Shown piece by piece: positions 1 to 8,687 of a stretch of DNA of 22,388 nt. The stretch spans positions 1-22,388 of the forward strand of contig CAYYGL010000071.1 in NCBI GenBank assembly GCA_964471235.1. The letters are read 5' to 3'. Each line of letters begins with the position of its first letter. The first letter of the stretch is position 1. The DNA comes from CAYYGL01 sp964471235 (GTDB lineage Bacteria; Calditrichota; Calditrichia; RBG-13-44-9; J075). The notes beneath the pieces are model-generated. The model searched no databases, was not told where the DNA came from, and saw only the letters and a list, made by a program, of their open reading frames with translations. The position numbers were made by a program, and so were the translations under genes.

Positions 1-57
1 TAGAAACAGGTGGTTATAAATCTTTAAAGACAAGAATTTATGAAATGTTTTCCTTCG

Positions 58-92
58 TCACTTTGAACAGCAACTTCACCGGTTCGAAGTGA
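58..92 (-). other. 3' hairpin downstream of ccoH
   Basis: An 11-bp inverted repeat (58-68 with 82-92, one G-U pair) lies 25 bases past the ccoH stop. No U-tract follows it on the minus strand, so it may be a 3'-end stabiliser or a weak terminator rather than a classic intrinsic terminator. Bases 1-57 show nothing else recognisable. Confidence 0.35.
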
Positions 93-116
93 GAAATGTT
101 AGTTAATATTTGAAAC

Positions 117-572
117 TCATTGGACGGTGAACGCATCCTCGGCAAAATAATCCAATCCCTGCTCCTTCCACAACAGGTAAACTCGCCAGAAACCTTTTTT
201 TAGAGACGCCACATCCACCTGCTGAGACCCATCGCCGTTCAGGTGAAGCGGAAAGGAGACATCCAGGTTGGCATCGGAAGGGCGGTAAAAGGTGATGGTG
301 CCGCTAATGGAATCATTGGGGGAATGGTGGGGGATGGTGATGGTGAGTTGTTGTTGGGCAGGATTGTAATGCCAGTCGACTTCATATAAAACATTACGTG
401 ATCGTTTCAACCGATCAATTTGTTTCTGGTATTGAATTTCGTTTTGATAATAATCCTTTGACACCAGGTTTATGGGTACCTGTCGGGACAGAATAAAAGC
501 AGTTACCAGAAACCCGACAAAAATAAGTAAGGTCAGGGTAATGCCAATGGGCCAGGCTAATTCTTTTTTCAT
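117..572 (-). CDS. ccoH: CcoH/FixH family cbb3 oxidase assembly protein
   Basis: This 151-residue protein has one N-terminal membrane segment (about residues 7-29) followed by a periplasmic domain. That is the FixH/CcoH layout and usual length. The segment after the membrane helix (KDYYQNEIQYQKQID) matches the polar helical stretch typical of the family, and the rest is predicted beta-rich. CcoH is known to help assemble and stabilise cbb3-type cytochrome c oxidase, together with the copper ATPase CcoI. It is the last gene of the cco operon, 209 bases after ccoG. Its ribosome binding site is weak (GGAT about 10 bases before ATG). Assignment rests on size, topology and position after ccoG. Confidence 0.88.
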   Translation of the reverse strand: MKKELAWPIGITLTLLIFVGFLVTAFILSRQVPINLVSKDYYQNEIQYQKQIDRLKRSRNVLYEVDWHYNPAQQQLTITIPHHSPNDSISGTITFYRPSDANLDVSFPLHLNGDGSQQVDVASLKKGFWRVYLLWKEQGLDYFAEDAFTVQ

Positions 573-743
573 TTTATGTTATCCAGTTGGAGTCTTTGTT
601 AAAAAATCGGCAAATTGATTTTGCCGGGGATGCGTAGAACACATTGGTTTTTCGTAAAGCGCACCCGCGACATTCATGGAATTTATTGAGTTGCTCCCCG
701 GGGCAATTGTTAGGACATCTTACCGGGATAATAAAGAGCCGAT

Positions 744-776
744 TCCGCCCCCCCCCGGGGATTTTTTCCGGGCGGA
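744..776 (-). other. GC-rich hairpin between ccoG and ccoH
   Basis: TCCGCCC (744-750) pairs with GGGCGGA (770-776), six bases past the ccoG stop. The loop contains a run of nine or more C on the plus strand and a run of six T. It may stabilise the ccoG 3' end or reduce read-through into ccoH. No U-tract follows on the minus strand. Confidence 0.3.
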
Positions 777-781
777 TTTCT

Positions 782-2221
782 TTATTGTGGTGGTCCCAGG
801 AAATTGGTTTTAATTGTTTCTATTTTTTCCTCTCCGTTAAACACCCCAATTTCAATCGGTATCGTTATTCCCTGAATTTCTTCTTTGGGGATGCGAACAA
901 AGAGAGCCGATTCCGCCAGTCCTTCCCGGGGGACTTGCAGCCTGTCGCCGCTCACCAGCATTACTTCGCCATCCTTGTTCAGTAATTTAAAAGAAAGGGA
1001 TTTATCGTCATAAGATTTATTGACTACCTGAACATTATAGAGGTTTTGAATTTTTCCGTCATTCGTTTCCTGATAAAGAACGCCAGGGGTACGCAAGATG
1101 GTTGTCTCCACCGGGGCACGGGTCATTAACAGAAAAATCAGGGTGGTAAGCAAAAAGATTAACACGAAAGAATACCCGATAATTCTGGGAGTTAATTTTA
1201 GCCCCACGCCCTGGAGAATCCCGTTGTAGGAGGAATAACGAATCAATCCTTTTGGTTTTTTGATTTTGGTCATCACACTGTTGCAGGCATCGATACAGGC
1301 AGTGCAATTGACACATTCCAGTTGGGTGCCGTTGCGGATGTCGATGCCGGTGGGACAGACCTGCACACAGAGCTTGCAATCGATGCAGTCTCCGTAGTTA
1401 TCCCGGGGTTGGTTTCTACGAAGTTTGCCGCGGGGTTCGCCCCGGCGAAAATCATACGCTACCACAATCGAGTTGGGGTCTAACAACACCCCTTGCAGTC
1501 TCCCATAAGGGCACACCAGGGTGCAGGCTTGCTCCCGGAAGAAAGCAAATACGCCGTAAAACAGGGCACTGAAGATAATCATGGCAGTAAAACCACCCAG
1601 GTGCTGCGTCGGTGGTTCCGTTACGATTTTAAAAAGGTTATCCACCCCGATGATATAAGCCAGGAAGGTATTGCCGATTAAAAATGCAATTCCATAAAAG
1701 ATTGCATGTTTGGTGGTTTTTTTGGCAATCTTTTCAAATGTCCAGGGGGCTTTTTTCAGCGCTCGTTGTTTATTGGCATCACCCTCGATCAGATATTCGA
1801 TTTTTCGATATACCATCTCCATAAAGATGGTTTGCGGGCACGCCCATCCGCAGAAAACCCTCCCAAAGACAACGGTAAAGAGGATGATAAAGACAAACAG
1901 GGTCAGCAGCGCCAGGGCGAACAGGTGTAAATCCTGTGGCCAGAAAGTGAGTCCGAAAATGATAAATTTTCTTTCCAAAATATTCAACAGGATAAGGGGG
2001 TGTCCGTTTACCTTAATGAACGGTGCCCCAAACAGAAACGCTAACAAAAAAATACTCACCACCGTTCGTGCCCGGTAAAACGGACCGGACGGTTTTTTCG
2101 GATAAATCCAGATCCGTTTCCCCTCCTCATCAACGGTGGAAAGTTTATCGCGATAGGATTCCTGTCCGTTGGTAGTGGGGGGGGGCACCGGCTGCTTTAT
2201 TTCTTGCTTTAGATCCGCCAT
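782..2221 (-). CDS. ccoG: cytochrome c oxidase accessory protein CcoG (FixG family)
   Basis: This 479-residue polyferredoxin-like membrane protein matches CcoG, which in the studied family reduces Cu(II) to Cu(I) during cbb3 oxidase assembly. Visible features are membrane helices near residues 52-70 and 100-118, the FCGWACPQT motif near residues 124-132, further helices, then CTLVCPYGRLQG. Two [4Fe-4S] ferredoxin motifs follow, CIDCKLCVQVCPTG and CVNCTACIDACN. A last helix (about residues 348-366) precedes a C-terminal Ig-like domain of about 110 residues, as in FixG. The length fits the family. It sits between ccoP and ccoH, separated from ccoP by 206 bases containing a long hairpin. The start ATG is preceded by AGGGA. 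Confidence 0.95.
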   Translation of the reverse strand: MADLKQEIKQPVPPPTTNGQESYRDKLSTVDEEGKRIWIYPKKPSGPFYRARTVVSIFLLAFLFGAPFIKVNGHPLILLNILERKFIIFGLTFWPQDLHLFALALLTLFVFIILFTVVFGRVFCGWACPQTIFMEMVYRKIEYLIEGDANKQRALKKAPWTFEKIAKKTTKHAIFYGIAFLIGNTFLAYIIGVDNLFKIVTEPPTQHLGGFTAMIIFSALFYGVFAFFREQACTLVCPYGRLQGVLLDPNSIVVAYDFRRGEPRGKLRRNQPRDNYGDCIDCKLCVQVCPTGIDIRNGTQLECVNCTACIDACNSVMTKIKKPKGLIRYSSYNGILQGVGLKLTPRIIGYSFVLIFLLTTLIFLLMTRAPVETTILRTPGVLYQETNDGKIQNLYNVQVVNKSYDDKSLSFKLLNKDGEVMLVSGDRLQVPREGLAESALFVRIPKEEIQGITIPIEIGVFNGEEKIETIKTNFLGPPQ

Positions 2222-2353
2222 TATAATCCCTGAAATCCTTTAGGTGAAACAGTGTGATTAATTAAAAACGTATTCAGAACTTTTCGTTTGTATTTCAATT
2301 GCTTTTTTCAAATAAGTTGTTAGATGCTGTTTTTTGCCATAAAGTTTCATTTT

Positions 2354-2402
2354 CATCCCCTTTTCTCCGAAGGCTTAGGAAAATATCGGAAAAAAGGGGA
2401 TG
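2354..2402 (-). promoter_or_regulatory. long intercistronic hairpin between ccoP and ccoG
   Basis: Arms 2354-2370 and 2386-2402 form a 17-bp stem with a single mismatch and a 15-base loop. TTTCATT/AATGAAA flanks can extend the stem. It starts 26 bases past the ccoP stop. No U-tract follows on the minus strand, so the likely roles are protection of the ccoNOQP message end or partial attenuation before ccoGH. Confidence 0.5.
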
Positions 2403-2427
2403 GGTTGTTAATGAAATTTTTTCGGGA

Positions 2428-3027
2428 TCAATTATACTCCATCTTTTCGCCTTCCGGCGCTTTGGGATTGGGAGGATTGGTGCCATGTAAAGACATCACA
2501 TAACTGGCAACTTTCGTGATTTTATCCTTCCCCAGAATGGGACCCCAGGGAACCATCCCTTTGGCGGGAACGCCGTTGGTAATGGTGTTGACAATTTCCG
2601 GAAAATGCCCGCCATGCAGCCAGTAATCATCGGTCAGGTTGGGACCGATCACCCCCTGCCCAAACTCACCATGACAGGGAATACAGTTGGCTTTAAAAAT
2701 TTCTTTGCCCTGGGCAAGGCTGGCTTCGTCGGTAAGCGGCTGCATCTCCGTCTGGGCAGCTTCCGGTTGTGCCTGGGTCTCGGTTTGCTGTGCTGCCGGG
2801 GTGGTAAGCGACGCATATTTCATTTGTGCTGCTTTCATCTCTTTTTCGTATTGTGCCACCTGTAAATCCCCCAGCCCTAATACATGGTAATAAATGAGAT
2901 AGACGATTCCAAAAGCGATCGTAAAGTAGAACAAATACAACCACCAGGGAGGCAGATCATTGTCTAACTCCTGGATGCCATCATAGTTATGATTCAGCAA
3001 TTCATCTTTAATTTTCTTTTTAGCCAT
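2428..3027 (-). CDS. ccoP: cbb3 oxidase subunit III CcoP, single-haem form
   Basis: The chosen start gives 199 residues. The N-terminus carries the FixP_N signature (DGIQELDNDLPPWW) and one membrane helix (about residues 25-47). A Gln/Ala/Glu-rich linker follows, then one cytochrome c domain with CIPCH (C115, C118, H119) and a methionine ligand candidate in AKGMVPWG. Proteobacterial CcoP normally has two haem c sites; only one is present here. The start at 3027 is preferred to the upstream ATG at 3057 because GGAG stands nine bases before it and the family N-terminus begins there. The gene overlaps the end of the ccoQ-like gene by eight bases, suggesting translational coupling. It passes electrons from soluble cytochrome c towards the CcoO part. 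Confidence 0.93.
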   Translation of the reverse strand: MAKKKIKDELLNHNYDGIQELDNDLPPWWLYLFYFTIAFGIVYLIYYHVLGLGDLQVAQYEKEMKAAQMKYASLTTPAAQQTETQAQPEAAQTEMQPLTDEASLAQGKEIFKANCIPCHGEFGQGVIGPNLTDDYWLHGGHFPEIVNTITNGVPAKGMVPWGPILGKDKITKVASYVMSLHGTNPPNPKAPEGEKMEYN

Positions 3028-3211
3028 GGGTGTTGTCTCCGTTTTGGGGTGAATCATTTTCCAGGGGCAGATTCGCCATGTATTTTACGTCCGATTTTTT
3101 CATTAACATCACATATACCAATATGAGGACAAAGGCAAGAATGAAAAGCAACAGACCAATAATTGCCCAGATTTCTACGCCCTGGATATTATCGAAAATT
3201 TGTTTAAACAT
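3020..3211 (-). CDS. ccoQ: CcoQ-like small subunit of cbb3 oxidase
   Basis: This 63-residue protein has one membrane helix (about residues 14-37) followed by a short charged, cytoplasmic-type tail (MKKSDVKYM). CcoQ/FixQ proteins are of this size and topology and stabilise the CcoNO-CcoP interaction, though their sequences are poorly conserved. It lies exactly where ccoQ is expected, between ccoNO and ccoP. A strong ribosome binding site (GAGGAG, six bases before ATG) supports the start. Its last codons overlap the ccoP start. The name rests mainly on position and topology. Confidence 0.78.
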   Translation of the reverse strand: MFKQIFDNIQGVEIWAIIGLLLFILAFVLILVYVMLMKKSDVKYMANLPLENDSPQNGDNTHG

Positions 3212-3266
3212 AAAGAACTCCTCATTTTCCAGACGTTAGCAAGGGGAGGCAAACCGCCTCCCTGAA

Positions 3267-5423
3267 TTATTCACTCCGGGTAGAAAACTTGTTGTTAACG
3301 GACAGGTTCTCTTTTACCTTAATGTCGGTTCCCAGGCGTTGGAGATAGGCAATCAGTGCCACAATTTCCTTATCAGGACTCACCTGAATTTTAGCGGTCT
3401 TCAGGTTTTCGGCAATCTTCTGTGCCTGGGTTCTTAAATCCTTGTTGGCAAATTTGTCATACCCATCCGGATAAGGTACCCCGACCTTTTGGAGTGCCCG
3501 AATTTTGGGAGCAGTCGTTGTGGTATCGATCGTTTGTTTCAGCAACCATGGGTAAGAAGGCATAATGGAACCGGGCGACATGGAGCGTGGATTTCGCATG
3601 TGGTTATAATGCCAGGCGTCCGGATATTTACCACCGACCCGCTGCAGATCCGGTCCTAACCGTTTGGAACCCCATAGAAAAGGATGATCATATACAAATT
3701 CGCCGGCTTTAGAGTATTCCCCATAGCGTTCCGTTTCGCTGCGGAAAGGGCGGATCATCTGGGAATGGCAGAAGTTGCAGCCTTCCCGGATGTAGATATC
3801 TCTTCCCTGTAATTCCAGCGGAGTGTACGGTTTTACACTGGCAATGGTGGGGATATTGGATTTCACCAGAAAAGTGGGAACAAATTCCACAATACCGCCA
3901 ATGGCAACGGCAATGAACGTAAAGGCGAAGAACTGCACCGGGCGGCTTTCAATCCAACGGTGACCGTAGACGTTTTTGACTACCTGTTCGGGTTGGTCAG
4001 CCAGTGCTGGCGCTTGTGCCTGCTCTTCGGGAACCAGTTTACCGCTGCGCACCGTGGCAATCAAATTATACGCGCCCACAAGAGCGCCGGTTAAATATAA
4101 TGCCCCGCCAAATGCCCGCAGCATATACATGGGGATAATCTGCACAACCGTTTCCAGAAAAATGGGATACTGCAAATAGCCATCAGCGGTAAATTGTTTC
4201 CACATTAGCCCCTGGGTAATGCCTGCCCAGTACATGGGGATGGCATAAAACAAAATCCCAAGAGTGCCAATCCAGAAATGGAAATTGGCTAATTTTACCG
4301 AGTGGAGTTTGGTATTGAACAAACGGGGCATCAACCAGTAGAGCACCCCGAAGGTGAGAAAGCCGTTCCAGCCCAGCCCACCGATGTGCACATGGGCAAT
4401 GGTCCAGTCCGTATAATGGGAAAGAGCGTTTACGCTTTTGATTGACATCATGGGACCTTCAAAAGTTGCCATCCCGTAAGCCGTAACCGCCACCACCATA
4501 AATTTCAGAATGGGGTCTTGCCGCACCCGGTCCCAGGCGCCCCGCAGGGTTAACAGTCCGTTCAACATCCCTCCCCAGGACGGTGCGATAAGCATTAACG
4601 AGAATGTCATTCCCAACGATTGCGCCCAATCCGGCAGGGCAGTGTATAACAGATGGTGAGGACCCGCCCAGATGTAAATAAAAATCAGCGCCCAGAAGTG
4701 CACAATGGAAAGCCGGTAAGAATATACCGGTCGATTGGCAGCTTTAGGGAGAAAGTAATACATCAATCCCAGGTAAGGGGTGGTCAGGAAAAACGCCACC
4801 GCATTGTGCCCGTACCACCACTGAACCAGGGCATCCTGGACACCGGCATAAATGGGATAACTTTTAAAGAGTGTGACCGGAATTTCCAGAGAATTCACTA
4901 TATGCAGCATGGCAACCGTGAAAAAGGTAGCAATGTAAAACCAGATAGCCACATACATGTGTTTTTCTCGTCGCTTCATAATCGTTCCGATCATGTTGAT
5001 GCCGAATATTACCCAGACGATGGCAATCAGAATATCAATGGGCCATTCCAGTTCGGCATACTCTTTACTGGTGGTGAGTCCCAGGGGGAACGTAATGGCA
5101 GCCGAGACGATAATGAGCTGCCATCCCCAGAAATGGAGTTTGCTCAGCAGATCGCTGAACATCCGGGCTTTGCACAACCGTTGCAGGGAGTAATACACCC
5201 CCATAAAGATGCCGTTCCCGACAAATGCAAAAATGACGGCGTTGGTATGCAACGGGCGTACTCGACCGAAAGTGGTGAATTGAAGTCCAAAATTGGCGGC
5301 AGGATGAAAAATTTGCGTGGCAATTAACAAGCCGACGCTCATGCCCACAATCCCCCAGAAAATGGTGGCGTAAGCGAAGTTCCGCACAATTTTGTTGTCG
5401 TAATAAAAAGTCTCTAAAGCCAT
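3267..5423 (-). CDS. ccoNO: fused CcoN-CcoO catalytic subunit of cbb3 cytochrome c oxidase
   Basis: This 718-residue protein joins the haem-copper subunit CcoN (about residues 1-470) to the monohaem cytochrome c subunit CcoO (about 490-718). The CcoN metal ligands are visible: H59 (HTNAVIF), H206 in WWYGHNAV, H256-H257 in GPHHLLY, and H344 and H346 in HVHIGG. In CcoO, a membrane anchor (about residues 493-512) precedes CNFCH (C549, C552, H553) and a Met ligand candidate in SIMPSYPW. Together they reduce oxygen to water at low oxygen pressure and conserve energy. The fusion is known in Bacteroidota and relatives, whereas Proteobacteria keep two genes. GGAGGAG precedes the ATG. It follows ccoS and leads into the ccoQ-like gene. 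Confidence 0.97.
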   Translation of the reverse strand: MALETFYYDNKIVRNFAYATIFWGIVGMSVGLLIATQIFHPAANFGLQFTTFGRVRPLHTNAVIFAFVGNGIFMGVYYSLQRLCKARMFSDLLSKLHFWGWQLIIVSAAITFPLGLTTSKEYAELEWPIDILIAIVWVIFGINMIGTIMKRREKHMYVAIWFYIATFFTVAMLHIVNSLEIPVTLFKSYPIYAGVQDALVQWWYGHNAVAFFLTTPYLGLMYYFLPKAANRPVYSYRLSIVHFWALIFIYIWAGPHHLLYTALPDWAQSLGMTFSLMLIAPSWGGMLNGLLTLRGAWDRVRQDPILKFMVVAVTAYGMATFEGPMMSIKSVNALSHYTDWTIAHVHIGGLGWNGFLTFGVLYWLMPRLFNTKLHSVKLANFHFWIGTLGILFYAIPMYWAGITQGLMWKQFTADGYLQYPIFLETVVQIIPMYMLRAFGGALYLTGALVGAYNLIATVRSGKLVPEEQAQAPALADQPEQVVKNVYGHRWIESRPVQFFAFTFIAVAIGGIVEFVPTFLVKSNIPTIASVKPYTPLELQGRDIYIREGCNFCHSQMIRPFRSETERYGEYSKAGEFVYDHPFLWGSKRLGPDLQRVGGKYPDAWHYNHMRNPRSMSPGSIMPSYPWLLKQTIDTTTTAPKIRALQKVGVPYPDGYDKFANKDLRTQAQKIAENLKTAKIQVSPDKEIVALIAYLQRLGTDIKVKENLSVNNKFSTRSE

Positions 5424-5480
5424 ACATGCTCCTCCGTTAGATAGTTGAACATAGGTAAAATAGGTGAATCATGAAAATCA

Positions 5481-5702
5481 TCATTTATCTTTCGGTTGCT
5501 CATTCTCAGATTGGGGGTTTATTGACTGCTTCTCCGTTCCGGATGCCGATGGTTCCTTTACCGGGGGGTCATCAAATAAAATGCGTACTGATGGGGTATA
5601 TTTATCATCAAATTGACCGCTTTTAACCGCCCACAAAAAAGCGAACAAAAAACCAACGGCAACAATCAAACTGGCAAGGATCAAGACAAACATCACACTC
5701 AT
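5481..5702 (-). CDS. ccoS: CcoS, cbb3 oxidase maturation protein
   Basis: This 73-residue protein begins with one membrane helix (about residues 4-26) followed by WAVKSGQFDD, the well-conserved CcoS signature, then a hydrophilic tail. CcoS is needed for cofactor insertion into cbb3 oxidase. Its ATG overlaps the ccoI stop codon in an ATGA arrangement, so the two are translationally coupled. The tail after residue 45 is rich in Ser, Pro, Glu and Gln and is longer than in many CcoS proteins. Confidence 0.93.
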   Translation of the reverse strand: MSVMFVLILASLIVAVGFLFAFLWAVKSGQFDDKYTPSVRILFDDPPVKEPSASGTEKQSINPQSENEQPKDK

Positions 5703-8242
5703 AACCTTACCCCCTCCGGCTGAACCGGGTATGCTTTAGAAGATGAATTCCAGGCAAGATTCTCATCCTCCGGAGATAGTGCTGCTTTCAGAGACGCATC
5801 AGACGCTTTTCCTCGTAACCCCAATTTCCAGGCAAACAAATTGGTTAATCCGGTGGCAATCACAATCACGGTAACAGAACTGACAGGCATGAGTACTGCA
5901 CTGAGGAGCGGCGACAAAGCACCTTTTACGGCAAAGGTCAGTCCGATAATGTTATACATAAATGACAGTGCAAAATTAAAACGGATTATATTCATGCTCT
6001 GCCGAGAAAGCTCCAAGAATTTGGGTAATTTGCTAAAATGGTTGCCGTGGAGAATGCCGTCGCAGGCGGGTGAGAAGTTGTTTAAGTCGTCACTAACGGA
6101 AATACCCACATCGCTTTGCTGCAATGCACCGGCGTCATTTAAACCATCGCCAATCATTAACACTTTCTGAGTTGATTTCTGGAGATGTTGAATGTACGCC
6201 AATTTATCGTGAGGCGATTGATTAAAATGCATTTCGGTGCCGGGTGGGAAGAATTGTTCCAGGTGCGGTTTCTCCCGGTCATTATCCCCGGATAATAAGA
6301 AAATTTTATAGCGTTGCTTCAACCAGTTGATTACCCCGGCTAATCCGTCCCGAAATTGATTCTTCAACCGAAAATAGCCGATCGGTTCATCATCAAGGGA
6401 GACAATTACCCGGGACGCGTTGTCTGCTTCAAGGATTTCAGTACCGACAAAATCCCGGGAACCGATACGAACCGTATGCCCATCTACCACGGCAGTCACC
6501 CCCATCCCGGGGATTTCCTGAAAATTCTGCACCTCACTGGTACTTACCCCTTTAAGGGAGCGATAAATTGCGACGCTGAGGGGATGGGTGGAATGCACCG
6601 CAACCGATTTAATTATCCGGAGTTGAAAACCCGGAGCAGGGCTTTTTGTTACCGGAACAAATTCAACGGCGGATCTCCCGGATTGGGTTAAGGTGCCGGT
6701 TTTGTCGAACACCACAGCAGTAATATGGGACAGCGCCTCGATGGCGGAGGTGTTTTTTAAATAAAATTGATGTTTCCCGAAGATGCGCAGCACATTTCCC
6801 AATGTAAACGGTGTGGAGAGTGCCAGGGCACAGGGGCAGGCAACAATCAGTACTGCGGTAAAGGCATTCAGCGCCACGGCAACATCCACCGGCAGCCAGA
6901 CCAATAACCCCAGGAGGGCAATTCCAATCACAATCAGGGTAAAATATTTGCTGACGGAATTGGCAAGGGTGGTGATGCGGCTTTCTTTGGAAACACCGAA
7001 TGCTTCATTGTTCCATAATTGGGTCAGGTAGCTTTGGGAGACCTCTTTGACCACTTCCAACTCGATTGCCGCACCGGTCTGGCGGCCACCGGCGTAAATC
7101 ATATCCCCGGAAGCGCGTTCCTGTGGTTGAGCTTCCCCGGTGACAAAGCTATAATCGATTAATCCCCGCCCGCTAATTAAAATTGAATCAGCCGGAATTA
7201 ACTCCTGGTGGCGAATCAGAATGCGATCTCCAACTGCCAACTGTGATAGGGGAATACTTTGTTCGCCACTTGCATCCTTCCGGGTAACAGCTACCGGGAA
7301 GTACGATTTGTAATCCCGGTCGAAAGACAGGGTATCATAGGTCTTTTTCTGAAACAACTTTCCAATTAGCAGCAGGAACACCAGCCCGGCGAACGAATCC
7401 ATGTATCCGGCACCGCTCCCGTTGACAATCTCGTAAAAACTGCGGAAAAACAGGGTGAGTATCCCCATAGAGATGGGCACGTCGATATTCACCGTTTTGT
7501 GGATTAACCCTTTATAGGCGGAAATCAGATATTCGGATGCACTGTAGAATAGCACCGGGAGCGCCAGGAGAAGGTTCAAAATCCCAAAAAACTGCCGGTA
7601 GTGAAATTGCGGAGAGTTGGCAATCGAAAAATACTCCGGGAAACTCAACAACATAATATTTCCGAAGGCAAATCCGGCGACACCGATTTTGATATACAAA
7701 CTTTTGTTTGAGGAGGAGACAGCTTTGCGTTGCAAATCATCCAGGCTGATTTGCGGTTCATACCCTATGGATGCCAGCAACTCCACCACCCCGCGTAACG
7801 TGATGGCGTCTTCCCGGAAGGTAATCGCCAATTCCTTGCGCATGAAGTTTACCTCGGAACGCTCTACCCCGGGATTGATTTGATACAGGTGCTCCAAAAG
7901 CCAGATGCAGGAACTGCAATGCATATTGGGGATGGAAAACGTAACCCGGGCAATTTTGCCATCACTAAAATCAACCAGTTGGCGTTTTACCGTCTCATCA
8001 TCCAGGTAGCCGAAACGGGTGGCGCTGTTAAACTCTTCCGGGGATTTCCCGGGTGTTTCGTTTAAATTGTAATACTGACACAGGTCGTTTGCCTCGAGAA
8101 TTTCATATACCGTTTGGCAACCACGGCAGCAAAAATGCTTGTCGCCAAGCACAATATCCGTCTGTTCACAGGGGAGACCGCAATGATAACAGACAGGTGG
8201 GATGCCTGAATTCATTTTGATACTGCCGTTCCGAGTATTCAT
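5699..8242 (-). CDS. ccoI: copper-transporting P1B-type ATPase CcoI (FixI)
   Basis: This 847-residue P1B ATPase supplies copper for the cbb3 CuB centre. An N-terminal cysteine-rich metal-binding region (C18, C21, C25, C38, C39, C42) is typical of the CcoI branch. A heavy-metal-associated domain with CSSC (C109, C112) follows. The transmembrane copper motif CPC is at 469-471, the phosphorylated aspartate is D513 in DKTGT, and the HP motif (STHPLS) and GDGLND hinge come further on. Two candidate starts exist, at 8242 and at 8215; neither has a strong ribosome binding site, and the longer is kept. It is the first gene of the cco operon and overlaps ccoS by four bases. Confidence 0.95.
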   Translation of the reverse strand: MNTRNGSIKMNSGIPPVCYHCGLPCEQTDIVLGDKHFCCRGCQTVYEILEANDLCQYYNLNETPGKSPEEFNSATRFGYLDDETVKRQLVDFSDGKIARVTFSIPNMHCSSCIWLLEHLYQINPGVERSEVNFMRKELAITFREDAITLRGVVELLASIGYEPQISLDDLQRKAVSSSNKSLYIKIGVAGFAFGNIMLLSFPEYFSIANSPQFHYRQFFGILNLLLALPVLFYSASEYLISAYKGLIHKTVNIDVPISMGILTLFFRSFYEIVNGSGAGYMDSFAGLVFLLLIGKLFQKKTYDTLSFDRDYKSYFPVAVTRKDASGEQSIPLSQLAVGDRILIRHQELIPADSILISGRGLIDYSFVTGEAQPQERASGDMIYAGGRQTGAAIELEVVKEVSQSYLTQLWNNEAFGVSKESRITTLANSVSKYFTLIVIGIALLGLLVWLPVDVAVALNAFTAVLIVACPCALALSTPFTLGNVLRIFGKHQFYLKNTSAIEALSHITAVVFDKTGTLTQSGRSAVEFVPVTKSPAPGFQLRIIKSVAVHSTHPLSVAIYRSLKGVSTSEVQNFQEIPGMGVTAVVDGHTVRIGSRDFVGTEILEADNASRVIVSLDDEPIGYFRLKNQFRDGLAGVINWLKQRYKIFLLSGDNDREKPHLEQFFPPGTEMHFNQSPHDKLAYIQHLQKSTQKVLMIGDGLNDAGALQQSDVGISVSDDLNNFSPACDGILHGNHFSKLPKFLELSRQSMNIIRFNFALSFMYNIIGLTFAVKGALSPLLSAVLMPVSSVTVIVIATGLTNLFAWKLGLRGKASDASLKAALSPEDENLAWNSSSKAYPVQPEGVRL

Positions 8243-8687
8243 GGTCTTGCAATTAAATTACTATATTCCAGTTTGGTTGATTACTAAAGCTAAATCATGT
8301 ATCTCCAGGGGGCTCATGTTGTCTTTCCAAGGTTAACGTTTCCTCAGGGGTAAGTTTCAGTCCGGCACTCCATTTTTTGGGAAAGAATGGACAATATTAG
8401 TTTTAAGCCAATAAAGTCCAAAAAATAATGAAAAATATAATATCAATGCAAGAAGTTAAAAATGATTAAAATCAGACAAAAACATGATCTTTGTCATTTT
8501 TTAATAATTGTTCTTAAGAAGGAGTTTTTATGAGTGCGTGATAAATGGGAACGAAAAGTCGTTTTACGCTGGTAAATTTTATTCATTACCACCAGCCGTC
8601 CGCAGGTAATTTTTCTGATGCCGCTTCAGTATATAGATTTCGAATGATTTGTTTACCCGGGGCGCCGGTTGTGTATTCTTCTCCGCT
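8243..8687. other. intergenic region upstream of the cco operon
   Basis: These 445 bases lie between the cco operon start and the end of the COG2836-like gene. The AT-rich centre (about 8400-8520) holds the predicted promoter and two CRP/FNR-type boxes, listed separately. An imperfect inverted repeat (GCTGGT...ACCAGC, about 8568-8596) may mark the 3' end of the upstream transcript. No credible gene is seen. Confidence 0.6.
8434..8496 (-). promoter_or_regulatory. predicted FNR/CRP-family controlled promoter of the cco operon
   Basis: Two palindromic boxes lie 22 bp apart centre to centre. The first is TGATTAAAATCA (8463-8474), which keeps the TGAT-N4-ATCA core of an FNR site. The second is TGATCTTTGTCA (8485-8496), TGA-N6-TCA. 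Read on the minus strand, TATATT (8439-8434) is a -10 candidate. A start near 8427 would place the first box at about -41.5, the class II FNR position, and the second at about -63.5. Control of cbb3 genes by FNR/FixK-type regulators is well established. The match here is my reading only. Confidence 0.42.

Noticed and set aside
748..756. C homopolymer as a phase-variation tract
   Set aside because: It lies between genes, not in a coding frame or a clear promoter spacer. A sequencing-length error is equally likely.
4653..5327. Plus-strand open frame of 224 codons opposite ccoNO
   Set aside because: It is antisense to a strongly conserved gene, with a low-complexity mixed composition and no family resemblance.
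8295..8396. Short open stretch of 33 codons in the ccoI leader (PKKWSAGLKLTPEETL...)
   Set aside because: It reads rather like protein but has no ATG and no ribosome binding site. It could be a gene remnant, but there is too little to support a call.
8518..8543. Strong plus-strand ribosome binding site followed by ATG and three codons to a stop
   Set aside because: The frame ends at once (M-S-A-stop-stop). No gene follows, so it is either chance or a relic.
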